In this document: in pieces, positions 40,536 to 48,588 of the stretch | Layout of the letters: each line of letters starts with the position of its first letter | Numbering within the stretch: the stretch's first letter is position 1 | NCBI GenBank assembly: GCA_902629955.1 | Contig: CACOSS010000003.1 | Span: forward strand, 1-64,000 | Direction of reading: 5' to 3' | Length of the DNA stretch: 64,000 nucleotides | Source: an uncultured Pelagibacteraceae bacterium | GTDB lineage: Bacteria; Pseudomonadota; Alphaproteobacteria; Pelagibacterales; Pelagibacteraceae | The notes under the pieces: model-generated | Told to the model about the DNA's origin: nothing | Seen by the model: the letters and a program-made list of their open reading frames with translations, nothing else | Database searches by the model: none | Program-made: the position numbers and the translations under genes

Positions 40536-40986
40536 TTTTAATTCTATCTAAACTTTTTTTAGGCCAAATTTTATCTCTATTGTAAAATTTATCATAACAG
40601 ATTTTGTTATCTGTTATTTCTATCCATGGATCTTTATTTTTTATAAAGATATGTGCTTGTGGTGTAATCGGATTTTCTAGAGTTTGAGTTCTAATAGCAA
40701 CTCTGCCTTCAGCAATGTTATATTTGCAGTAAACGTAAACACCGCAAATAATACAAAAATAAGCATTTACGCCCTTCCCACTGCCTGTTGGTAATTCTAT
40801 AGACGCTACATCCCCTTTCACCTCTAAATCTTTATCTAAAACCATAGTGTGAATTACGAAGGATGACCCTGTAGAAATTTTACAATCTTTACAATGACAG
40901 GCTTGAGTAAATAATGGTTCATCTTTGATAGTGTATTTTACATTTCCACACCCACATTGACCCTTCAATTCTTTTTTCTTTGTCAT
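40525..40986 (-). CDS. GFA/CENP-V-family zinc-binding protein
   Basis: KGQCGCGNVKYTIKDEPLFTQACHCKDCKISTGSSFVIH, YFCIICGVYVY. Confidence 0.9.
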   Translation of the reverse strand: MTKKKELKGQCGCGNVKYTIKDEPLFTQACHCKDCKISTGSSFVIHTMVLDKDLEVKGDVASIELPTGSGKGVNAYFCIICGVYVYCKYNIAEGRVAIRTQTLENPITPQAHIFIKNKDPWIEITDNKICYDKFYNRDKIWPKKSLDRIKNEN

Positions 40987-41852
40987 TTACCCAAAACTCT
41001 CCCTGCTATAAATTTAAGTTTATTTTTAGTTTTTTCGGTTCTTTTTTCTGGAGCAGTTATAATTGCAACATCTAAACAATTATTAGTCGGATCATTAGGG
41101 TCTATGCCCTTTTCATAACAATCTATTAAATTTTTAATCATGTCCTTTGCCTTAGCGGCATTATCAAAAAGGACTTTAATAACTTTTTGAACATCGACAT
41201 TTTCATGATCTGGATGCCAACAATCATAATCTGTAACCATTGATATGGATGCATATCTTATTTCTGCTTCTCTAGCTAATTTTGCTTCAGGCATATTAGT
41301 CATTCCAATAACATCAGCTTTCCAATTTCTATATAAATTTGATTCAGCAAGTGTTGAAAATTGTGGTCCTTCCATTACAAGGTATGTTCCTCCTCTTTGG
41401 TAATCAATACCAGATTTTTTGATTGACTCCTCACAAGCATTCATAAGACCATTTGAAGTAGGATGAGCCATTGAGACATGAGCAACTATCTCATCGTCAA
41501 AAAAGGTTTTATTCCTTGAAAATGTACGATCAATAAATTGATCTACAATTACAAATTTTCCTGGTTGGAGGTTTTCTTTTAAAGATCCTACAGCAGAAAT
41601 AGATACAATATCTGTTACACCAAGTTGTTTTAATGCATCAATGTTCGCTCTAAAATTAATTTTAGATGGTGAAATATAATGCCCTCTACCATGTCTTGGT
41701 AAAAAATAAACTTCTTTACCCTTATATTTAGTTTTTAATATTTTATCAGATGTATTTCCCCAAGATGTTTTTACATCTAAAAATTCTCTATCTTTAAATT
41801 CTTCCACGTCATACAACCCACTTCCGCCAATAATTGCTAATTTATTTGTCAT
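40983..41852 (-). CDS. mtnP: S-methyl-5'-thioadenosine phosphorylase
   Basis: LAIIGGSGLYDVEEF, FLPRHGRGHYISPSKINFRANIDALKQLGV, MEGPQFSTLAESNLYRNWKADVIGMTNMPEAKLAREAEI. Confidence 0.95.
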   Translation of the reverse strand: MTNKLAIIGGSGLYDVEEFKDREFLDVKTSWGNTSDKILKTKYKGKEVYFLPRHGRGHYISPSKINFRANIDALKQLGVTDIVSISAVGSLKENLQPGKFVIVDQFIDRTFSRNKTFFDDEIVAHVSMAHPTSNGLMNACEESIKKSGIDYQRGGTYLVMEGPQFSTLAESNLYRNWKADVIGMTNMPEAKLAREAEIRYASISMVTDYDCWHPDHENVDVQKVIKVLFDNAAKAKDMIKNLIDCYEKGIDPNDPTNNCLDVAIITAPEKRTEKTKNKLKFIAGRVLGK

Positions 41853-41892
41853 ATTATTTAAAATGCTTTAATTATTTATAACTTAAAAATTT

Positions 41893-42420
41893 ATGGATTT
41901 AAAAGATTATATCAGATCAATACCTGATTATCCAAAAAAGGGAATTTTATTTAGAGATATCACTACCTTAATTGAAGATGAAAAAGCATTTGCTCATTGT
42001 ATAGATTTAATATTTGAAAAATCTCAAAATTTTAATTTTAATAAAATTGCTGCTATAGAATCTAGAGGATTTGTATTTGCTTCTGCTGTATCATATTTAG
42101 CCAAGAAACCTTTTATTATGCTAAGAAAAAAAAATAAACTCCCGTCTGAAACATACTCTGTTGATTTTGAACTCGAATATGGAAAAGCTACTATTGAGGT
42201 GCATAAAGACTCTATAAAAAAAAATGACAAAATATTAATTATCGATGATTTAATTGCTACTGGTGGTACGGCTGAAGCGGCAGCAAAACTGGTAAATATA
42301 TCTCATGGAACAACTGCAGGATTTATTTTTGTAATAAATTTATTTGATTTAAGAGGTTGTGATAATTTAAGGAAAAAAAATTACAAAGTTGAAAATTTAA
42401 TAGAATTTCCTGGACACTAA
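41893..42420 (+). CDS. apt: Adenine phosphoribosyltransferase
   Basis: YIRSIPDYPKKGILFRDITTLIED, AAIESRGFVFASAVSYL, LIIDDLIATGGTAEAAAKL. Confidence 0.96.
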   Translation: MDLKDYIRSIPDYPKKGILFRDITTLIEDEKAFAHCIDLIFEKSQNFNFNKIAAIESRGFVFASAVSYLAKKPFIMLRKKNKLPSETYSVDFELEYGKATIEVHKDSIKKNDKILIIDDLIATGGTAEAAAKLVNISHGTTAGFIFVINLFDLRGCDNLRKKNYKVENLIEFPGH

Positions 42421-43265
42421 TTATCTATTCTAAAACTAGATTTTTTTCCAATTACAGATGCAAAAATTCCACAAAGTCTCATTTTATATATTTTTTTTTT
42501 ATGTGAATTAAAAAGAAATAAATAAATTAAATATTTGAAACCTGCTGAGCTTAAATTTAAAGAAATTTTTATGATAGCATTTAAGAAACCATAATGCTTC
42601 TTATTAAAATAAAACTTAGACCACATCCAATGCCAGTTTCTTAAATATTCAAGTTTTTTATTTGTATTAATACCGCCTTTGTGATTTACAAGAGAGTCTG
42701 TAACAACATATATATATTCATTTTTTTTTCTTATTCTTAAGCAAAGATCGTCATTCTCTAAAAAAAGAAAAAAATTTTCATCAAAAAAATTTTTTTCTTT
42801 AAACTTTTGAAGATTGAATAACATTGAAAATCCATCAATACTTTCAACTAATAAAATATTAGTATTCGTATTTTTAGATGAGATTACCCTTTTATAGTTT
42901 GGAAAATTTTTATTATCATTTAAAGGTGATGCTAAAGTAAATTCAGATACATTATTTAATGCCTCTATCAACTTGCTTAGTGTATTGATGTGTAATTTCG
43001 TATCTGGGTTCAATACAAACGCATAATTAGTTTTACAAGCTTTTAAACCCAAATTATTTCCTGCGCCCATACCTATATTATCTGAGATTATTACCTCAAT
43101 ATTGTCATATTTTGATTTTAAATCTTTTTCTAAATTAATGTTATTTGAGTTTTCGATAATGATTTTTTTTGAGTTCTTAGGAAGTGAATTTAAACAATTT
43201 TGAATAATATTTTCACTTTTATAAGTTACAATTATAAATGTTATATCGTCTAAATTTAATTTCAT
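42417..43265 (-). CDS. Glycosyltransferase family 2 (rhamnosyltransferase-like)
   Basis: FIIVTYKSENIIQNCLNSLP, IGMGAGNNLGLKACKTNYAFVLNPDT, FFLFLENDDLCLRIRKK. Confidence 0.9.
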   Translation of the reverse strand: MKLNLDDITFIIVTYKSENIIQNCLNSLPKNSKKIIIENSNNINLEKDLKSKYDNIEVIISDNIGMGAGNNLGLKACKTNYAFVLNPDTKLHINTLSKLIEALNNVSEFTLASPLNDNKNFPNYKRVISSKNTNTNILLVESIDGFSMLFNLQKFKEKNFFDENFFLFLENDDLCLRIRKKNEYIYVVTDSLVNHKGGINTNKKLEYLRNWHWMWSKFYFNKKHYGFLNAIIKISLNLSSAGFKYLIYLFLFNSHKKKIYKMRLCGIFASVIGKKSSFRIDN

Positions 43266-43314
43266 TAAAATTTAAAAAAGTATACTTAAATAGACAATTG
43301 TTGTAAAAAAAATA

Positions 43315-44340
43315 ATGAAAAAAGTTATAGTTACTGGCGGCCTTGGCTTTATAGGCAGTAATTTAATTAAAATTCTTCTTAAAAAAAAATATTTTGTTAT
43401 TAATATTGATAAGGTTTCTTATTCCTCAAATTTTTATAATGTAAAAAAATTCATAAATAATAGGAATTATAAATTTTTTAAAATTGATATAAATAATGAC
43501 AAAAAAATTTTTAAGATTTTAAAGAAATACAAGCCTTATGCAATTTTTAATCTTGCTGCTGAAACTCATGTTGACAGATCTATTGATGGACCAGAAAGTT
43601 TTATAAAAAGTAATATTTTAGGGGTATTTAAATTATTGCAAGCTTTTAGGAAATTTGTTGAGAGAAATAAAAATTCTTTATTAATTCATATTTCAACTGA
43701 TGAAGTATTTGGAGATGTTTTGACGGGAAGATCGAGGGAAGAAGATGCATACAAACCTAGCTCACCTTATGCGGCATCAAAAGCTTCATCTGATCATTTG
43801 GTGTATTCATACATTAGAACATTTAAAATTCCTGCTATTATTACTAATTGCTCAAATAATTATGGTCCAAGACAACACCCTGAAAAATTAATTCCTAAAT
43901 TAATTTATAATATTTTTAATAACAAAAGCTTACCAATTTATGGAAAAGGTAAAAATTCAAGAGAGTGGATTTATGTTGATGATCACTGCGATGCTTTAGT
44001 AAAAATTTTAGAGAAAGGAAAAACTGGAAATTTTTATAATATTGGATCTAACTTAAATCTAAATAATATTAAAATTTCAAAACTTTTAATCAAAGTGGCA
44101 AAATCAAAATTTAAGATTGGGAAAAACGTAAATATTAAATTTGTAAAAGATAGGCCAGGTCATGATGTTAGATATGCTCTTAATAGTAATAAATTAATTA
44201 AAAAACTTAAGTGGAAACCAAAAATAAATATTCATAAAGGTTTGAGTATGACTTTTGATTGGTATTTAAGAAATCCAGGATATTATTTAAGTTTAAAAAA
44301 AAAAGACATAACTGCAAGATTAGGTAATAAAATTAAGTGA
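43315..44340 (+). CDS. rfbB: dTDP-glucose 4,6-dehydratase
   Basis: VTGGLGFIGSNLIKILL, AAETHVDRSIDGPESFIKSN, ISTDEVFGDV, YAASKASSDHLVYSY, NNYGPRQHPEKLIPKLI. Confidence 0.95.
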   Translation: MKKVIVTGGLGFIGSNLIKILLKKKYFVINIDKVSYSSNFYNVKKFINNRNYKFFKIDINNDKKIFKILKKYKPYAIFNLAAETHVDRSIDGPESFIKSNILGVFKLLQAFRKFVERNKNSLLIHISTDEVFGDVLTGRSREEDAYKPSSPYAASKASSDHLVYSYIRTFKIPAIITNCSNNYGPRQHPEKLIPKLIYNIFNNKSLPIYGKGKNSREWIYVDDHCDALVKILEKGKTGNFYNIGSNLNLNNIKISKLLIKVAKSKFKIGKNVNIKFVKDRPGHDVRYALNSNKLIKKLKWKPKINIHKGLSMTFDWYLRNPGYYLSLKKKDITARLGNKIK

Positions 44341-45206
44341 TTAAAAAAGGTATAATATTATCAGGTGGAATGGGAACAAGAATGAGCCCGCTTACAAAAG
44401 CAGTGAATAAACAATTGCTTCCAATTTATGATAAACCTTTAATTTTTTACCCACTCTCAATTCTAATGTTAGCAAAAATAAAAGATATATTAATTATTGT
44501 TAACAAGGGACAACTCTCGCAATATAAGAAAATAATTCCAAATGGTAATAACTTTGGAGTAAATATCACTTATAAAGAACAATCCTCTCCTAGAGGTTTG
44601 CCAGATGCTTTCTTATTAGGACAAAATTTTATTGGAAAAGATAATGTAGCATTAATTCTTGGTGATAATTTTTTTTATGGTCAAAATTTAACTAAACAAT
44701 TATTAAATTCTGTAAAATTAAAAAAAGGTGCAAAAATAATTTTACATAAAGTAAATAAACCAGAACTTTATGGAGTTGCTAAAATAGATAAAAGAAAAAG
44801 GGTTATTAGTATAAAAGAAAAACCGAAAAAATTTCTTTCAGATCTTGCTATAACTGGTTTGTATTTTTTTGATAACAATGTTGTAAATTATGCAAAAAAA
44901 CTTAAACCATCAAAAAGAAAGGAATTAGAAATTGTTGATTTAATAAATAAATATAAAAAAAACAAAAAATTAACTGCAGATTTAATAGGTAGAGGTGGAG
45001 CATGGCTAGACTCAGGTTCAATTGAAGATTTCTACAAAACTAGTTCTTTTGTATCAGCTATAGAGAATAGACAAGGTTTTAAGATTGCATGTTTAGAGGA
45101 AATAGCTTTAAACAATAAATGGATTTCCAAAAAAGAAGTTAAAAACGCTATACAGTTTTATGGAAATTGTGAATATTCAAATTATTTAAAAAAATTAATT
45201 GATTAG
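44337..45206 (+). CDS. rfbA: Glucose-1-phosphate thymidylyltransferase (GTG start)
   Basis: GIILSGGMGTRMSPLTKAVNKQLLPIYDKPLIFYPLSILMLA, ALILGDNFFYG, GGAWLDSGSIEDF. Confidence 0.95.
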   Translation: MIKKGIILSGGMGTRMSPLTKAVNKQLLPIYDKPLIFYPLSILMLAKIKDILIIVNKGQLSQYKKIIPNGNNFGVNITYKEQSSPRGLPDAFLLGQNFIGKDNVALILGDNFFYGQNLTKQLLNSVKLKKGAKIILHKVNKPELYGVAKIDKRKRVISIKEKPKKFLSDLAITGLYFFDNNVVNYAKKLKPSKRKELEIVDLINKYKKNKKLTADLIGRGGAWLDSGSIEDFYKTSSFVSAIENRQGFKIACLEEIALNNKWISKKEVKNAIQFYGNCEYSNYLKKLID

Positions 45207-45283
45207 TGGTAGCGGGAAGTGGGATCGAACCACTGACCTCGGGCTTATGAGTCCCGCGCTCTAACCAACTGAGCTACCCCGCC
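45207..45283 (-). tRNA. tRNA with CAT anticodon (tRNA-Met most likely; tRNA-Ile2 not excluded)
   Basis: Minus strand GGCGGGGTAGCTCAGTTGGTTAGAGCGCGGGACTCATAAGCCCGAGGTCAGTGGTTCGATCCCACTTCCCGCTACCA; D, anticodon and T arms fold by hand, encoded CCA. Confidence 0.92.
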
Positions 45284-45346
45284 ATTTAATTAATGTTGAT
45301 ATATACTACTTTTATTTTTTTTTGAAACAAGTTTTTGTATTCCAAA

Positions 45347-45559
45347 TTATTTACTTACACCAAATTTACTAAACTTGTACCAAGCTCTTTCGTGAAAATA
45401 GTAAAGAAACATTTTAGTCAGCACTTCCATTCCAGCTATTGTACCTGCCCAATCAAATTTGCCAGTTATGAGCCACGCTATAATAAAAGTGTCTAAACTT
45501 GCTATTATTCTCCACGTAATTGTTTTTGCTAAATGTCTTTTTTTTTCTACACGCTTCAT
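45347..45559 (-). CDS. DUF2061-family small membrane protein
   Basis: KRHLAKTITWRIIASLDTFIIAWLITGKFDWAGTIAGMEVLTKMFLYYFHERAW. Confidence 0.88.
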   Translation of the reverse strand: MKRVEKKRHLAKTITWRIIASLDTFIIAWLITGKFDWAGTIAGMEVLTKMFLYYFHERAWYKFSKFGVSK

Positions 45560-45662
45560 AATTGCCTTTCTATTTCATTCTCCTAGTCACACAATTATTT
45601 TACCTAAAAAGATTTATTAAGAAATTAATAAAATTTATTTTACCATCTTAGCTAAATAAAAT

Positions 45663-46355
45663 CTACTTCTTAAAACAGAAAATTCCATTTGGTCCAATTT
45701 TTTTAATTATTGAATATTTATAGCCTGATAAATAATCTATAAATTTTTTTTCTTTCAATTCTAATTTTGAATCGTACAACTCAACACATATTATTTTTGG
45801 CCTATATTTATTAAGGTCAAATCCCTCAAGAACTTCAAAATCATGTGCTTCTGCATCAATGTTTAATAAATCTATGTCAGGAATTTTCAATTCATATTTT
45901 TCAACAATTTTATTAAAAGTATATTTTTGAATATTTTTTTTAACATATTTATTTCTTGATATACTTTTAGAACTTAACGTGGAAAATTCCTTGCTTAATG
46001 TATTAACTGGACTTAATAAATGATCAAAATAAAATTCGGAAAATTCATTCTTATTAGATAGCGCAGCACAAATATTTTTATCTCTTTCCCTCGCAATATC
46101 AAATAGATCAATTGACGTCTGATTAAGATCAATATTTACTCCTGACCAACCTTTATTATAAATTAATGCAGTATTGCTATATTTTACTGGGTGGTAACAA
46201 CCAATATCTATATAAAAGCCATCGGATTTATTTTTGAAATAACTATTAATAAATAAATCTTCCTGAAATTGAGAATAGGTCAATCTTTTATTTTGAATTT
46301 TATGACGTATGAATAAATTATAATATAAATAAGGTTTGTAAAATAAATTAATCAT
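45663..46355 (-). CDS. FkbM-family methyltransferase
   Basis: SQFQEDLFINSYF, DGFYIDIGCYHPVKYSNTALIYNKGWSGVNID, DIDLLNIDAEAHDFEVLEGFD. Confidence 0.88.
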   Translation of the reverse strand: MINLFYKPYLYYNLFIRHKIQNKRLTYSQFQEDLFINSYFKNKSDGFYIDIGCYHPVKYSNTALIYNKGWSGVNIDLNQTSIDLFDIARERDKNICAALSNKNEFSEFYFDHLLSPVNTLSKEFSTLSSKSISRNKYVKKNIQKYTFNKIVEKYELKIPDIDLLNIDAEAHDFEVLEGFDLNKYRPKIICVELYDSKLELKEKKFIDYLSGYKYSIIKKIGPNGIFCFKK

Positions 46356-46365
46356 TTGATCCAGA

Positions 46366-47208
46366 TTAACTTTTTATCTTCATATTTCCTAAATAAAATA
46401 AAAGAAAACAGTATTGCAATAGCGCATAAATAGTTATTGGAATTAGATATTGAATTTCAGAAAAAAGTAATGAGCCAACTACAAATCCCATAGCGCCATT
46501 TTGTAATAATGCCTCAATTCTAATTGCTCTTTTTGATGAAACATCATCAATAAATATTTGAGTAATAATAAATGACGATAGAAACACTAAAACTAAAATT
46601 AAACTCATTGTGACCCCAACATCATCAAAATAACTTACTAGGTTATTTTTTTCGGTATAAATAGCTATAAAAACAATCGATAAAAAAAGAATGAACGCTA
46701 ATCGATCAAGAGTAAAAGTATATTTTTGAAAAAAATCGGGAAATTTTTCTCTACAAAAAATTCCTATAAAAACTGGTAATGTTATAAATAAAAAAGTCTT
46801 AACAGAAAATGTAAACAATTGTAAGTCAAAACCATAGTTGTACAAAAAATTAGAGAAAAGATTTAAATATAATGGCACCGTTATAAAAGAAAATAATGCA
46901 CATACCGATGTTAAACAAATTGACAATGTAACGTTACCATTTGCTATTCTTGTTGCATAATTAGACATAGCAGCTGATGGCATAATCAACAGAAGAAAAA
47001 TTCCTATTTGAAATTCCTTATCCATCGGTAAATAATTTATGATTATCAAACCAATTATTGGAAGGACAACTATTTGACATAAAATTCCAACTATAAAGTT
47101 TTTAGGTTTGCTAAATACTCTTAAAAATCTATTAATCTTTAAATTTAAACCTAAGGCAAACATTATAAAAAAAACACCAAAAGGTCCCACTAATTTAACA
47201 AATTCCAT
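46366..47208 (-). CDS. Bile acid:sodium symporter-family transporter
   Basis: FFIMFALGLNLKINRFLRVFSKPKNFIVGILCQIVVLPIIG; repeated TM segments. Confidence 0.82.
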   Translation of the reverse strand: MEFVKLVGPFGVFFIMFALGLNLKINRFLRVFSKPKNFIVGILCQIVVLPIIGLIIINYLPMDKEFQIGIFLLLIMPSAAMSNYATRIANGNVTLSICLTSVCALFSFITVPLYLNLFSNFLYNYGFDLQLFTFSVKTFLFITLPVFIGIFCREKFPDFFQKYTFTLDRLAFILFLSIVFIAIYTEKNNLVSYFDDVGVTMSLILVLVFLSSFIITQIFIDDVSSKRAIRIEALLQNGAMGFVVGSLLFSEIQYLIPITIYALLQYCFLLFYLGNMKIKS

Positions 47209-47264
47209 AATATTAATTTACATAATTTTTTTTTATTCTAGATTAATTATTTGTAAAAAACATA

Positions 47265-48254
47265 ATGTCAAAGGAAATTAGATTAAATTTTTCAACAGAG
47301 GTTGAGGTATCACAAGTTTATAATACCCTAACTAAAAACTATATAGAAATAATCACAGATTATTTTGAACTGCAAAGAGTTTGGCTAAATAATGCCTACA
47401 TAACCTTCAAGGATTTAGATAAATACTTTATCTTAATGAGTTTGGTAAGTAAAACTTTTGATGGTTATGCAGAATATTTTAAAAAATATGATTTTGATCA
47501 ATTCTATAATGTTGACCAATATGAACTAACGAAATTTAATATAGTTAATATAGCTAAGGAACTTTCGATATCAAAAGAAACTGCTCGTAGAAAAATTTTA
47601 GAATTAGAGAAAATTGGTATAATAAAAAAAAATAAAAAAGCTGTTGTGGTAAATAGGAAAGCTTATAATCTGCAAAAACCTACTACATCAATACACTTAA
47701 TATCTAAATTTTTAGCAAATCTATCGAGACATTTACAAAAATCTAATATTATAAAACAACAAATATCTTCGATAGATTTTGAATTATTAATAAAAAATAA
47801 TTATACACATTGCTGGAATTATTTTTTAAAATTTCAAATTGAAATGCTGACTACCTTTAAAAAAAAGTTTTTTAGAGATTACGAGACTTTTCAAATTTGG
47901 GCAATGATTGTTTATAATCAAAATTTAGCTTTAACAAAAAAAATCAAATCATCTGCTAAATATCCTGATAAAGTAAAAGACACTTATCTAAGTGAGCTTT
48001 TATCTTTGACTGAAACGTTGGGCCTTAATGCAATGACAATTTCTGATTTAACTGGGATACCAAGACCAACAGTAATTAGAAAATTAAATTTTTTAATGAA
48101 AAATAGATTTATAAATAAAAAAGAAAATGGTCTTTACGTTGTATCTGACTCTAGCAATGTAAAGGAGATTGATAAATATAGATTAGAAAATGTCAATAAA
48201 ATTTCTGAGATGAGTTGTAAATTGTTTAACGCTGCAAGAATGTATAAAAATTAA
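47265..48254 (+). CDS. Putative transcriptional regulator with two winged-helix-like DNA-binding segments
   Basis: IAKELSISKETARRKILELEKIGIIKKNKKAVVVN and ISDLTGIPRPTVIRKLNFLMKNRFINKKENGLYVV. Confidence 0.75.
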   Translation: MSKEIRLNFSTEVEVSQVYNTLTKNYIEIITDYFELQRVWLNNAYITFKDLDKYFILMSLVSKTFDGYAEYFKKYDFDQFYNVDQYELTKFNIVNIAKELSISKETARRKILELEKIGIIKKNKKAVVVNRKAYNLQKPTTSIHLISKFLANLSRHLQKSNIIKQQISSIDFELLIKNNYTHCWNYFLKFQIEMLTTFKKKFFRDYETFQIWAMIVYNQNLALTKKIKSSAKYPDKVKDTYLSELLSLTETLGLNAMTISDLTGIPRPTVIRKLNFLMKNRFINKKENGLYVVSDSSNVKEIDKYRLENVNKISEMSCKLFNAARMYKN

Positions 48255-48258
48255 ATTT

Positions 48259-48555
48259 TTAGAATGATGCAATTGCTCCTGTAATCAAAACTACAGATGC
48301 GATTAAACTTACAAATATTAGGTTTTCTTTCTTTTCTTTTTTCTTTTCTTCTCTTACCTTGTCCATTAGTACATTTATATCTACTTTAATGCTTTTTTTC
48401 TTTTCGATATTATGTTCTAAGTCTATTGAAAGATCTTCTCCATCAATTATAAATTGCTGGTTATTCTTATTAGTAACTTGTTCTGAAGACATAGTATATT
48501 TAATCACGCGTGATTCGATTTTACAATCTACAGGTTGTTCAATTTGAGGTTTCAA
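48259..48555 (-). CDS. Hypothetical protein, probable C-terminal tail anchor
   Basis: 98 aa, charged N-part, Lys/Glu-rich stretch, single C-terminal hydrophobic segment LIFVSLIASVVLITGAIASF. Confidence 0.6.
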   Translation of the reverse strand: MKPQIEQPVDCKIESRVIKYTMSSEQVTNKNNQQFIIDGEDLSIDLEHNIEKKKSIKVDINVLMDKVREEKKKEKKENLIFVSLIASVVLITGAIASF

Positions 48556-48588
48556 ATAACTTTGAGAGATCAGATTGAGTATTCTAGT

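Noticed and set aside
43381-43389. A9 homopolymer in rfbB as a possible frameshift or phase-variable site
   Set aside because: Runs of A/T this long are common across this AT-rich window and the frame stays intact.
45207-47208. Genomic island inserted at the tRNA
   Set aside because: No integrase, direct repeat of the tRNA 3' end, or mobile genes nearby.
48320-48360. Long pyrimidine tract (ttttctttcttttctttttt...) as a triplex or regulatory element
   Set aside because: Fully explained as Lys/Glu-rich codons of the 48259..48555 protein.
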